Shown here piece after piece: positions 54,401 to 61,841 of a stretch of 64,000 nt of DNA (positions are counted from its first letter, which is position 1; the number at the start of each line of letters is the position of its first letter). Source of the DNA: an uncultured Clostridia bacterium (GTDB lineage: Bacteria; Bacillota; Clostridia; Christensenellales; UBA1242). The DNA lies in NCBI GenBank assembly GCA_934746645.1, contig CAKVFE010000001.1:186001-250000 (forward strand). Reading direction: 5' to 3'. A program made the translations under genes and the position numbers. The notes beneath the pieces are model-generated. The model saw only the letters and a program-made list of their open reading frames with translations, searched no databases and was not told the origin of the DNA.

Positions 54401-55671
54401 TTGCCTTTTGCGTCTGTATAACCATAAGACGTTAATCTTTGTGCAATTAAGTCAGCATTATTTACAATATTTTCTGCACTTTTTGTAACAATAGGAGAAA
54501 AGACAGCCATAGTATTAGCTCTTTCAAGAACTCCCAACAACATTTTTTGTTTAAGAGTGGTAACTTGCCCATTTGTCGCATTAAGACTTGTTTCTAACTC
54601 ATTATAAACATTTTGAACCAACTCAAAGGCTTCTTGACCTGTTTTGTGTTCTTGCTCATATAGGTTTAATTGTTCAGATAGCTCGAGAACGTTATTTACA
54701 TTACCATTCTGAGCAATTTTATTACCTCTTGCAGTGCTTGCAATGTTTCTGATTGACACGTCCACACCGCCCATAATTGCACCACTTAAACCACCAACTA
54801 AAGCTGCGTAACCAACTTCTTGAAAAGTTGCATTTTTAGCATTTGGGTCATAGGTTAAACGAGCCCACACGGGGTCAAGTATTTCAGATAGTCCCTCTTC
54901 AAAAGCTTCGCCGATAAAACCTTTAATAACAGCTTTACCCAAAGTTTCTCTTGTTGCGGTTTTTGCGACCTCTTTTCCAAAAGATTCGCTTACTTTCTTG
55001 ACAACTTGACCTGTACCTGCTCCAATACCTGCAGAAATACCCTCTACAGCACCCTCAGTTATACCAACTAAAGCACCATAACCAAACTCTTTTCCACCAA
55101 GTTCGCCTGTTTGTCTATATGCTTCTTTTGTTGCATTGCCTGCAGCTCCTAAGCCTGCAACTGAAGCAGATATTAAACTTGCTGCAACAGGAGATAATGT
55201 GCCTCCTGAAGCAACAGTTATAGCACCAGCGGCAGCTACGGCAGCAATAGCAGGTAAGCTTGTACCAATACCACCTGCTACGTCGCCTACAACTTGCCAG
55301 CCTTTAGAGGGGTTATACCATTCGTCAGCGTGTCCATAATTGACCCAATCGTTAGCAAATTGTTGTTCAGCCCAATCATCTGCACCAAACAATTTTGCTA
55401 AACCTCCAGCAGTATAGTCCCATATACCCTCAAGAGAGCTTAAAATGCCTAAGCCTAGCTTTTCAAAAGCATAGCCTATACCACCAAAGAAGCCGCCATT
55501 GTTTTGTGCCCTTGCATCTTCGGTTTCTGCTTCATTTACTTGTTGAGCATAAAGAGCATTGTTTTTAACACCACTCAATTTAGCCAATGTTGACGATGAG
55601 CCATTTTTGGCGATTAAATCGTTTGTTTTATTTTCGTTATTAAATTGAGCTAATTTTGAAAGTGTTGACAT
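45469..55671 (-). CDS. Giant polyvalent virion protein (3400 residues)
   Basis: A single frame that starts behind GGAGG. A hydrophobic, glycine-rich segment (about residues 125-180) and a second at about 275-300 could insert in membranes. A zinc-metallopeptidase-like HELDH motif lies near residue 742. A ParB-like EGRHRMTALLNAG block lies near 1115. Two ADP-ribosyltransferase-like PolyVal repeats begin VYHGTSSYF (about 1224) and LYHGTDADF (about 1407), each preceded by the RYALPE linker repeat. A further large polyvalent-type domain (QIAHEMEGMGLHTF, near 2229) and a helical C-terminal half follow. It lies after portal genes. Injection with phage DNA to counter host defence is known for such proteins and inferred here. 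Confidence 0.8.
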   Translation of the reverse strand: MSTLSKLAQFNNENKTNDLIAKNGSSSTLAKLSGVKNNALYAQQVNEAETEDARAQNNGGFFGGIGYAFEKLGLGILSSLEGIWDYTAGGLAKLFGADDWAEQQFANDWVNYGHADEWYNPSKGWQVVGDVAGGIGTSLPAIAAVAAAGAITVASGGTLSPVAASLISASVAGLGAAGNATKEAYRQTGELGGKEFGYGALVGITEGAVEGISAGIGAGTGQVVKKVSESFGKEVAKTATRETLGKAVIKGFIGEAFEEGLSEILDPVWARLTYDPNAKNATFQEVGYAALVGGLSGAIMGGVDVSIRNIASTARGNKIAQNGNVNNVLELSEQLNLYEQEHKTGQEAFELVQNVYNELETSLNATNGQVTTLKQKMLLGVLERANTMAVFSPIVTKSAENIVNNADLIAQRLTSYGYTDAKGKPITFTADQIRSGIEINNPKSFATALKNNDILRTLAVADATGQITMNTAKFQEATLMGEKLSSQVDLNRFIETATDSEIKAVGEKLGIENWQTLTNSEFQEKITEFVQNDGVELYKKERLIVKDAENVSPDTAQRIPRLLNMKEDGIVRYYQGDNQIAVIKDGDNYRVYDYTSKRLSKVLTKSEVNKILKQLNTEAQTVATEVRQQLEQESELKRQAAEIDSYAKENIKDYNKLNAPSQSMVRQVIRQGRAAGIAEADVLSYARVSAHSGLNIVFNKEICIVGKNTETGENIYADGFYDGKNNRIVVNPDAKRTHEAILIHELDHAIRKTADGGTILEQGVKNMTKEEKEAIVNRYRKQGRGGSVELIEEINAHYSEGILTNKNLLEKLCETKPTLKEKILNFFKKSTSTYSEDVKLSKEAKSLFNRYKKLFDEFSAHNQGNNATEMTSINEQTNTYALAKDENNGYNNQKGAENGKENSEKTANSEKGRGNDVWSDSGKRGISVFNDYGTARPLSEIVKNSETAQKISEFFTEIYTKPHTETQENLVWHAKNEDISIYFAKPKGKDANVYSFDGKNLIVNENISEKALVDILNVEKPINRIVSSDKVAHISAERWAKFMSYEPDAYLTRIPIQQFLDMTTEDYVTQRQLNARSSQISKRIGVENIKNTADEFMYLKIDLKNKTVTEHEGRHRMTALLNAGNAYADVFVIPVNDTGIESYGNISVKGQFNNERYDLGLIRANSEKFAKAIEQVFKYDDGNIRYALPETDSNGTVLTDKQREYFADTKVVDEQGKLKPVYHGTSSYFNTFKSGYSGLYGAGMYFTEDIAYADNYTHGLSVNGKSVGGRVVSAYLNIENPLVIDNIRDLDDIYYKASRREIQENGFTYTEKIENFDFGKWLRENYDGVIVNKPATDQPDVNMKGKFYIAFKSNQIKDIKNTQPTKSADIRYALPEVDSSGNKLSNSQRKYFENSKIIDKNGKLCILYHGTDADFTVFDNSKGLTSIVEGGLYFTKNKQVAESFSTAKGNKGRVVEAYLNITGYLDLTNMSRDYISDVIEHIPPEQLELANKRGIRVDGGFTFADLANAVYKRYSYYQNACDVIEGWGYDGIKQDSDTFVAFHSNQIKEINNINPTIDNDIRYALDSNEDIKNLVAVHNITESKLLQSIKIGGLAVPSIAITDVNYGHENFGNISLIFRKESISPTDRRNKVFSSDAYSKRFPSTVNKISEKNLNALLREYDKAARLLGTSVSTIESDLEFTTKENAEYLLSRTDFVKYQYLTEQGTNIEMKKKSKQGRAGLPLSYIEEFANKHKEIVDRYNDTEVIDRLTPEVTKVYNKMYSDYGLAKEKSASYKDVDNFLYDVAEFNNKGKDAFIVDDISSFSNEIDARLKGHEKEFQQYVKNIVDKYYEDTKYFRNNNDMFTNTGNRRPFDSLYTKATLENLVSYMTGKVRNEEGYNYGTGSIRSVLSKQFTSIEDIKKSSNRLVNTETMEQLKKVTDTKTFELAEQIAKLSNESNSFIATDTALDLLVDIAKSSQTNSRIISLFNEYYGKTPTQSLVAEIQEYMQTFREYPTEYFEAKPQRAVGFNEVVEVIAPVNTSPEIIKFFQEQGIKIELYDENANKRSALIKNLPDDIRFALQEDEDNRAVGGLSKAQRAKFVANNTKLKVYSKADAEVIINDIIADRLNIDERYVANLTGKSKTQAIDYLFKQLNGANEGYRGTVALKIADYIVENAVMEDMWSSYSDLVDDSDRELVSYLNGKRHKFDLKGIKGEINYKYDTKNGIFMQWGAKNGGFGADQIAHEMEGMGLHTFTAVNEADQFFEMLDAYNAARERLNKKIDKQMLREYGDQTKLDNLKQQIARDILLAYDEKGSQSKYGKLVEKYTQKISSLRQQVKDVYERNSITNNILDKAQKMKDLKLGTFLNATDFKSDIFKQSIESLAKIKNRGNLNNAGTHRVIANLRQWYTMENPLLENSYNEDVAFMLDTLSQAKKNYSTTELKMLRDVMSYFVNFVENYNRVYKQGKWIDAIPEAERYINTIHDNEKIKVGIFGKLTGSAYMQTFGDPMTVARRMDRYESNGFYTEMMTELRNAAVDSEIAEMEVKSDYNDFLSSHKKYLAEIKNTKVNFNGVDIPKAQLISLYLTMKRSHSNAGLVLNGFAFVDNDGKRVRVKGFAPSVMTDADILTSIADTKIEIEKNFTDADMQYISILEKAFNKDAKKLKADRDVQRLGFTNATEDYYYPIRRGNIAKNIDTSDIAAELDRVSNSSFNKDTIKGAKQELFIESADTVFNRHIKAVTKYAYLSPAIETFNRLYNLDISGNKNKPVSVSTESTNTWSKANRYFSKLISDIQGIPTTSSEGMKVLRFLRSGYAKFQLGANPKVWVTQLSSLFASSSMLDTDCIIKGMTVSAKDVDTYCSLAKLRNSDNTVAMAQGVLDKLGKFSDTLMAPIGKMDRFVVKRLFGACQVQVQKNGGAKIGTVANKIEAGKMLRQVILETQQNSMATERSAAMRSGNEIMRTITMFSADSMKVVGRVIDSVGELSTLKAKLKVTTDSAARTKILSQIKLAKTKVRKSVISLITSAAFMAGVAKLFRWLYRKDDDENTAEAMTVDFIGNLFGGLPVLKEIYGRFAEGYDIDNYAYSAINDLLDSVQDIYQVVEKIASGKIAEEDIGKTLKKLAFSAGQVLGVPTRNMYNILYGLTKRVSPTTAYLIDSKMYKKNYVSDLNKAIENDDTAMINLIMSIILDKRVGNEYSEVVVDNLKRLYSAGYSVLPKSIGSSVTYNGESIELTSSQQKYFKNIYNKANVSVEKMILDRTYKNLSEEKQAKAIKNLYDAYYSKALSETLGVENDNKLLKMSKYISIEKLAAINAALSAFSSDKDSTGKAITGSKRNRIIKYLLNQSLTDEQRLLILAFQGYTMKDREYRGWTAAQVKNRLLRYILGLKSATVAEKSELAQLCGFEVKNGKIIPQSPYSKNK

Positions 55672-55684
55672 AATAATTCCTCCG

Positions 55685-57601
55685 TTATATTCCTAAATAT
55701 GCGTTGATAGCATTTTGCAAGCTGTAACTATCGTTATCGTTTTCAACAATTACCCAACCTTTAGAGGTGTAGATATACATATCTCCGTATGCAACAATAA
55801 GTTTTCCAGCGGTTTCATTACTATTCGCTTTATCTCCGTGTAACCAAGTCCAACCACCCTCACGAGCAGGGCTCTTATTGCTATCGCCTGTAGCAATTCT
55901 ATTAAGTTCTTTAATAAGAGTTTCATCTCCAATAGAATTACCACATTTAAGGTCGTATTCTTTGCCGTTTCCTTTACGCTTTGAGCTACCGATTGTAATA
56001 TCAATATCGTCGTTTTTACGTCCAGAGCCAAGACCTTGAACATACCAACCACCATTGCAAGAGCTTTTACTTTTAGCATTAAGAGTTTGTTTGATACTAT
56101 CATAATCACTCTTAGACAATTTACCTGCATTATAAAGCTCATCAATTTCTTTATTCGCATTGACACAATCTTTAAGTTTTTGAGTATAGTTATCGCCGTA
56201 GTCTTTTTCCATTACGCCGCTAACTGAGCTTTTAACGTAATTGTTATATATAGACTGTCTTTGCTCTGTTGTGATTTTGCCCTCACTAAAGTATTTTTCA
56301 ACATTATCAATAGTTGCTTGAATAGACTCTCCTGTAGCGTCGCCACTAGAGATACTATTGTCCATATCTTCTTTAATCTTGTTAGATAATTGACTCTTAA
56401 GTTCTTCATATTGTTCCTTGCTAATTAAGTCCATTTTATACATATTATCAAGGTAGTTATTATCAAGCTGTGAGCCATATTGAGCAATATTGTCAAGAGC
56501 ATTAGCATAATTCTCTTTATACTTATTGTTCTTATACGCTTCTGCTGCACCTGTAAGGTTGTTAATATCTGCCTCAGATAAACCATACTTATCAGCAAGA
56601 CTTTTAAGTTGTTCGCTATCATACGTTCCGTTGTTTGCATAGTTCAATAATTCAGAGTAAGCACTCTTCTTCTCTTCCTCTTTTTGTTGTTTGTATTGTG
56701 CAAGAGCAGCGTCATTGTTAGCCATATTCTCTGCATAAGTTGTTTCTGCAGATAGATTACTTTGTCCAGCATTTTGCTCAATTTCAAGCTTTGCATTATC
56801 AGCAACATAATTTGCATTGTTTTTTGTTTGCTCTGCATTTGCGTTAGCGTTTTGAGTTTCAGCTCTTTGATTTGCATAAGCTTGAGCGTTTATATAATCA
56901 CTATAACCGCTTCCTGTTAAGCCCATATTTGCAAGAGTTTCAGCCTGAGCCCCATAAGTAGCTTTATTTTGTTCGTAGCTAGACCTTGCGTCAATAACGC
57001 TTCTTTCACGCTCTTTTTCGGCGTTTTGTTCTGCTTGTTGACGTTGTAGTTCTGCTTGTTCTAAAGCTCTTTGCTTTTGGTCTTCTATCATCTCTTTTTG
57101 TCTATCAAGATTTTCTTTGTACATTTCGCCTCTCTTCCTCAAAAACTCCTCGTAGCTGTCGATAGGAGCACTATCAGTTCCTACAGGAGCGGTTGTACCG
57201 TCTTGTGTTTGAGATTGAGAATTGTAAGCCGCCACCTGTGGAGAGTTTGCTGAATATGATTGAACAGTAGGGACAGCACCTTGACTGTTTGCTGCTGTAT
57301 TCATATAGCTTCCATAAGTACCAACGGCATTTGCATTATTGATTTTGGTATTCTCGTCAATTTTATAACCGTAATAATCAGCCGCTTTACGCACCATATT
57401 ACGTGTTTCATCACTAGATTGAGAAGAATATTGTTGTTGCCACCAACCAGCGTCGTGTCCGCCATATAAAGTCCCTGCATTGTTTTGATAACTTGTATCT
57501 ACTGCAGGTTGTGCTATAGCATTTTGCTGAACGGTAGGCGTTTTTTGTTGTTCTAAAGTCAAGTTTTTATCATAACTTGTATCTAACTTAGACTTTGCCA
57601 T
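55685..57601 (-). CDS. Ala/Gln/Asn-rich phage virion protein with coiled coil
   Basis: A 638-residue protein of unknown family. A Ser/Gln/Asn-rich N-terminus is followed by a long coiled coil (about residues 150-215: EEFLRKRGEMYKENLDRQKEM and Glu/Gln heptads). The motif LANMGLTGSGYSDYINAQAY (about residues 222-241) resembles structural proteins next to portals in other phages. The C-terminal 100 residues form a compact domain (GGWTWLHGD, GDMYIYTSKGWVIVEND). It overlaps the portal gene by 14 bases. An internal or ejected protein or portal adaptor is the likely role. Confidence 0.6.
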   Translation of the reverse strand: MAKSKLDTSYDKNLTLEQQKTPTVQQNAIAQPAVDTSYQNNAGTLYGGHDAGWWQQQYSSQSSDETRNMVRKAADYYGYKIDENTKINNANAVGTYGSYMNTAANSQGAVPTVQSYSANSPQVAAYNSQSQTQDGTTAPVGTDSAPIDSYEEFLRKRGEMYKENLDRQKEMIEDQKQRALEQAELQRQQAEQNAEKERERSVIDARSSYEQNKATYGAQAETLANMGLTGSGYSDYINAQAYANQRAETQNANANAEQTKNNANYVADNAKLEIEQNAGQSNLSAETTYAENMANNDAALAQYKQQKEEEKKSAYSELLNYANNGTYDSEQLKSLADKYGLSEADINNLTGAAEAYKNNKYKENYANALDNIAQYGSQLDNNYLDNMYKMDLISKEQYEELKSQLSNKIKEDMDNSISSGDATGESIQATIDNVEKYFSEGKITTEQRQSIYNNYVKSSVSGVMEKDYGDNYTQKLKDCVNANKEIDELYNAGKLSKSDYDSIKQTLNAKSKSSCNGGWYVQGLGSGRKNDDIDITIGSSKRKGNGKEYDLKCGNSIGDETLIKELNRIATGDSNKSPAREGGWTWLHGDKANSNETAGKLIVAYGDMYIYTSKGWVIVENDNDSYSLQNAINAYLGI

Positions 57602-59543
57602 TACTCATACCTCCATTTATTTGAGATTTTAAGTATTCCTCATACTCTCTACGAGTTTTAAGTTCTTCATTTTGACTATCTGACTGAGCTTGCATTTGCT
57701 GCATAAATTGCTGCTTTTCAATAGTCATTTTAATACGTTCAACGTTATCGTGAGCAAATGGGTAGTGTGTTCGCTCCATATTTTGCCAGAAGATAAGTAA
57801 AGTTTCTAGGTCTTGTGGGTTACCATAAGCACCTGCTTGAAAGTTTTGCCTATTTTCCTGCCACAACGTTTCTCTTTGCTTATCGACGTCAATAGAGGCG
57901 TCTGCTGAGAATAAATACTCATCGTTGTAATACCATTCGCCTGCGTCATCTCTCTCTAGGAAATCATATCTGTTAAACATACAGTTTTGAGTTTTACCTT
58001 GAGCGTCTTTATATGCTGCAGGTCTAGGTTCATCAGCATAAGCCAAATAATATTGAAATATAATTTGGTCTATTTCGGCATAAGCAGCATTTTTCATTTG
58101 ACGTTTACTGTCAAGACGTCCCGCCGCCTGTTGAACTTGTATTTGTTTAGCTTTACCACTTTGTGCAGAGCTGTCATATTGCCCTTGATAACTATCTGTA
58201 ATACCTAAGATACGCTTTGCTTGGTCGTATAGCCTTTCCGCTTCAGCAATATCTCTTGAAATATCAACCTGTAAGTCAATTCTTCCATAAAGCTTTGCAT
58301 TAGCTTGGTTTGCCCTAAACACTTTCTTGAAAAGACTATTATCAAGTTCTCCATTAAAGTTTTCAGGAACAATAGGAAATACGCCACTACCTAAGCATTT
58401 TTGTATAATTCTTGTTTCTATCTTGTTTATGCCTTGTTGCTGAGGGCGTATAGCTTCACAATCTGATTGTCCTAATAAACTTTTTTCTTGAGATATATTT
58501 TTACGAATAACAACAGGAAGAAGATTTGGCGTGTAATAAGGAAGTTTTGTTTGTTCCATTTTAGGCACTTGAATCTCAACCATTTTAGGCAATACAACAC
58601 CGTTTATATTTTCAAGTGCAACGCTGCCGTCCTCATTGATTGCTTGCTGTTGTTTTGTTTCCATTACAACTTGTCCGTCTTCTATAACCTCACATTGAGC
58701 AGATATTACACCACCGTCAGATAGGTTTATATCTCTATCAACTTCTTCATACTCATCGTTCTGAAGCTCGTATTTAGGCTTATCGCAATTACAAATTTCT
58801 TTACGTTTACCACAATTCTTGCAAACGTATATTTTTCTTGCGTAATAATCTTCAATATCAGATATTTCTGTGTCGCCCGACCAAATGTATTGACAAACTT
58901 TGTCATTCTCGTTTTTGTAATAACAAACATACAAAGTTGCTGTCTTGTCGTCAGCGTTTTCATCTGATTCTGTTTCATCTGCAACTGTAGGACGAACACC
59001 ATACTTACGTACAATATCGTCTTTAGTTGTTTCAAACTGTACAAAACAATATTCCATTTCTGCAATATCGTAAATATTTGGTTGCCCTGTAAAGTCGTTT
59101 GGGTTAATACAGCTCAATTTAACGTCGCCCACAGTGTTATGAGTGCGTATAGAGTTGTCCCATTCAACCAACCAAACAGAGCCTCCGTAAATAGGGTTAA
59201 ACCTTTCGTCAATATCGTTTAATTTTTCAAAAGGCAATTCATCACGTTTATTTTTAAGTAGCGTTTCAATGCTTTTTGCATTTCGTTCATTTTTTTCGCT
59301 ATACATTTTTACATTTACAGAGGGGTTAGGAATATAGCTTGTAACTTGACTTTCTATCAGCTCATAAGTAACATTTCTTATCTGTTCTGCTGGAGTGTCA
59401 GAGCCGTCTATATTTGCGTCGCCCTTGTACTGTTTAATGTTTTGGTCTAGTTTTTCATACATTTTATCTGCACTTGACCTAGCTTCATTATAAAGCTCTT
59501 GAAAGAACGCTAACTTTGTTTGATTTTCATACTCTATTTTCAT
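57588..59543 (-). CDS. Portal protein
   Basis: A 651-residue portal of the dodecameric DNA gate. Support: position after terL with an ATGA overlap, the N-terminal SYIPNPSVNVKMYSEKNERNA, INPNDFTGQPNIYDIAEMEYCF, and the C-terminal helix rich in Gln/Met (QQFMQQMQAQSDSQNEEL). A Cys cluster, CKNCGKRKEICNC, interrupts it near residue 241. The same kind of knuckle recurs in the tail stabilisation protein. Confidence 0.85.
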   Translation of the reverse strand: MKIEYENQTKLAFFQELYNEARSSADKMYEKLDQNIKQYKGDANIDGSDTPAEQIRNVTYELIESQVTSYIPNPSVNVKMYSEKNERNAKSIETLLKNKRDELPFEKLNDIDERFNPIYGGSVWLVEWDNSIRTHNTVGDVKLSCINPNDFTGQPNIYDIAEMEYCFVQFETTKDDIVRKYGVRPTVADETESDENADDKTATLYVCYYKNENDKVCQYIWSGDTEISDIEDYYARKIYVCKNCGKRKEICNCDKPKYELQNDEYEEVDRDINLSDGGVISAQCEVIEDGQVVMETKQQQAINEDGSVALENINGVVLPKMVEIQVPKMEQTKLPYYTPNLLPVVIRKNISQEKSLLGQSDCEAIRPQQQGINKIETRIIQKCLGSGVFPIVPENFNGELDNSLFKKVFRANQANAKLYGRIDLQVDISRDIAEAERLYDQAKRILGITDSYQGQYDSSAQSGKAKQIQVQQAAGRLDSKRQMKNAAYAEIDQIIFQYYLAYADEPRPAAYKDAQGKTQNCMFNRYDFLERDDAGEWYYNDEYLFSADASIDVDKQRETLWQENRQNFQAGAYGNPQDLETLLIFWQNMERTHYPFAHDNVERIKMTIEKQQFMQQMQAQSDSQNEELKTRREYEEYLKSQINGGMSNGKV

Positions 59544-61093
59544 AGTTCAGGTTCTCCATATCTTTTAATAATCAACTGTCTTTCCTCTTCACTACGTGCA
59601 TTGTAATAATCTTCTAGTTGGTCTGGACGATATTTTACTTTTCTGCTTTGTTTAGATTCAGGCGGTTGTGTCCAATAAATTGCAAAGTATCTCAAAGCGT
59701 CAGGTGCGTGAGTTAGTTCGTGTGGCTCTTTAGCACAATCATCAGGGTTTTTCTCATCTATTTGAATTTGAGGCAAAGTCCTAATTAAATTTGGGCAAGT
59801 TCTAAATATCTTAAATTTAGAATATTTAGAGCCGTCAGGTGCTGTTAAAACTTTCATAAGTTCTTTAACCTGTAACCACCCCGCAGACCTATCGTTGTTT
59901 GACTTAGTGAGCTCAAGACCATTTTCATAGAATACCAAAGCTTTACTTTTCCCCGATTCTTGATTTCTGTTCCATAAGTCAGGAGGAGCAAGCCTTACAC
60001 GTGGTTTATACCACTCATCTACTGTACCGTCTTCATTCTCAGCTAATTCAGCAACCTTTACTCTAGCAGCTGCGTCAGATATGATTAAGCCGCTTTCATA
60101 AATCTCGTGAAATACATATACATTCTTTTCGTTATCTATTGCTACTTTATAATGAGCAAACATATCTAGCCCATAGTCCATAGTGTTGTATATTGACCAA
60201 TCTTCAGGTATCTTAAATGGTTCGCAAGTATGTAAGTTATAATCAAACTCATTGAAGTAACTGCCACCCAAATTGCTTAATGCTTCTTCAGCTGTTCTAG
60301 GGTACTCTTGTTTTACCTTAACACCTAAATCTCTAGCCGTGCTTTCGTACCATTCTTGCGTTCTACGAGGGTCTGAGAACACAGAAAGGAATATTTTATG
60401 GAAAGCGTTATCTTCTACCCACAAATTTTCAAAAAGCGTGCCTTTTTTGATTGTAGATAAGCCAATAACCTTACCACCTGTTGGACGGTTAATAGTTGGG
60501 TATGCAGAAGTCCATATCTCTTCTGCGTACTCTTGAAACGCCCACTCGTCCAAAAGCAAAATGTTTCCTGTAAAGGAACGTCCTGCAGCAGGCGAAGCAG
60601 GAAAAGCTTTGAACGTTGATATAAGTTTCCCCTCGCCGTCTGTAATAGTTACAGAAGTTGAGGTTGCACGCCATATCAAGCCGCCACCCTGCAATATTTC
60701 AGGCATATTGTCTAAGATGACACTCATACGCCTTACTAGCTCTTTTGCGTCGTCCTCAGTCTTAGATAGGGCGACAACTGTGTGTCCAAGATTGAATATC
60801 AAATCGTGTGTACAAAAGTATAATGCTATCCACGTGATACCCATTTGTCTTGCTTTCAGTATCAGGTTAAGTCTAAATCTCTCAAAATCTAACAACGTTT
60901 GATTTTGAGCGTCCCAACCTCTAAACGGAATAATTATCTCAGGAGAGTCTTTATCTTCTATTACGCAATAATTGTTAGCCCAATAAACTAAGTGTGTTTT
61001 ACAGTATTCAAACTCGGCTTTAAGTATCTTGTTTACATAGTCGTTATAATTGATTACTGAGTGAGGAATATTACTCGTTTTTTTGCTCGGCAT
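59540..61093 (-). CDS. terL: Terminase large subunit
   Basis: ATPase/nuclease that packages phage DNA. In 517 residues there is a Walker-A-type KARQMGITW (80-88), a Walker B with catalytic acid NILLLDEW (177-184) and the C-terminal RNase-H-like nuclease with YNTMDYGLDMFAHYKVAI (near residue 300) and ELTHAPDALRYF (near 475). It overlaps terS by 23 bases behind a GGAGAA site. Confidence 0.93.
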   Translation of the reverse strand: MPSKKTSNIPHSVINYNDYVNKILKAEFEYCKTHLVYWANNYCVIEDKDSPEIIIPFRGWDAQNQTLLDFERFRLNLILKARQMGITWIALYFCTHDLIFNLGHTVVALSKTEDDAKELVRRMSVILDNMPEILQGGGLIWRATSTSVTITDGEGKLISTFKAFPASPAAGRSFTGNILLLDEWAFQEYAEEIWTSAYPTINRPTGGKVIGLSTIKKGTLFENLWVEDNAFHKIFLSVFSDPRRTQEWYESTARDLGVKVKQEYPRTAEEALSNLGGSYFNEFDYNLHTCEPFKIPEDWSIYNTMDYGLDMFAHYKVAIDNEKNVYVFHEIYESGLIISDAAARVKVAELAENEDGTVDEWYKPRVRLAPPDLWNRNQESGKSKALVFYENGLELTKSNNDRSAGWLQVKELMKVLTAPDGSKYSKFKIFRTCPNLIRTLPQIQIDEKNPDDCAKEPHELTHAPDALRYFAIYWTQPPESKQSRKVKYRPDQLEDYYNARSEEERQLIIKRYGEPEL

Positions 61094-61610
61094 TTAGACG
61101 CTTCTCCACACGCTCTATAAGAGCTTTTGTTTTATCGTCAATAGCCATTTCTTTGATATTTGTATCAATCTCTTGCTTGTCTTTCTGATTATGATTGTTT
61201 ACAGCTTCAAATTTTGCATATACAGGGTTGTATAAGCCTGTAACAGCCATTGACGTAAGCTTTCCTAATTGTATTTCTTTCGCACGTGCGTAATAGAACT
61301 TAAATCGGGGACTAATCTCAGTCCAATTTCTCACAGTATCTGCAGTTACACCTAAACTTGCTGCAAACAATTCAAATGTTGGGTAAGCCTCTGGAACAAT
61401 AATAGGTGTTCTGCTTGTCAATTCGCCTTTGTAATAAGTTTCCTTATATTCTACCCTTGTTGCAGGCTTATTAAAGAACTCAATAATCTTATCGCAGTAC
61501 TCTTCTTTATACTTACAGGCAGCCTTATTATCTTTTTCAAATCTAGTTTCTTTGCCTATGGTGTTGCCTTTTTTGAATTTTGTTGATTTCTTCTTACTTT
61601 CTTGACTCAT
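61071..61610 (-). CDS. terS: Terminase small subunit
   Basis: A 179-residue DNA-recognition protein of packaging. A basic N-terminus is followed by a helix-turn-helix-like region (YPTFELFAASLGVTADTVRNW, about residues 81-101). A helical oligomerisation part (AKEIQLGKLTSMAVTGLYNPVYAKFEAVN) and a charged C-terminus (KTKALIERVEKRLN) come next. AGGAG precedes the ATG. It is the first gene of the packaging/structural operon and lies just after the promoter and hairpin A. Confidence 0.85.
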   Translation of the reverse strand: MSQESKKKSTKFKKGNTIGKETRFEKDNKAACKYKEEYCDKIIEFFNKPATRVEYKETYYKGELTSRTPIIVPEAYPTFELFAASLGVTADTVRNWTEISPRFKFYYARAKEIQLGKLTSMAVTGLYNPVYAKFEAVNNHNQKDKQEIDTNIKEMAIDDKTKALIERVEKRLNAEQKNE

Positions 61611-61639
61611 TTCGTTTCACTCCTCATAAAAACAAAATA

Positions 61640-61697
61640 AGCCCAATTACTCCGTTTTGGAATAAAAGGGCTCTAACCTCAAAGGGTATTTGGCACA
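61640..61697 (-). promoter_or_regulatory. Conserved phage hairpin element, copy A
   Basis: On the minus strand TGTGCCAAA (61697-61689) is followed after 14 bases by AGAGCCC, TT, TTATTCC, a 5-base loop, GGAGTAA, TT and GGGCT, then TTATTTTGTTTTT. The outer stem and flanks match copy B at 45188-45241, while the inner stem differs yet pairs fully (one G-T). It lies 30 bases before the terS start, a terminator-like attenuator or RNA signal of the late operon. Confidence 0.7.
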
Positions 61698-61712
61698 TTA
61701 TCTATTATTTAT

Positions 61713-61760
61713 CTTATCACATACTTTAGGTTGTTTTGTCATTATTTATTATGTGATAAG
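61713..61760. promoter_or_regulatory. Inverted repeat and promoter-like site before terS
   Basis: CTTATCACATA (61713-61723) and TATGTGATAAG (61750-61760) are perfect 11-base inverted repeats. Within and beside them a minus-strand ATGACA (61742-61737) is spaced 17-18 bases from TGATAAG, as in the sequence at 45441. It is plausibly a late promoter with an operator. The remaining AT-rich stretch to 61841 shows no gene. Confidence 0.45.
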
Positions 61761-61841
61761 CTGAACTGTGTCTAATATACTTTAATTTATATATATAATA
61801 ACTCTACTAGAAATAATTTAATATAATATATATATTTATTA

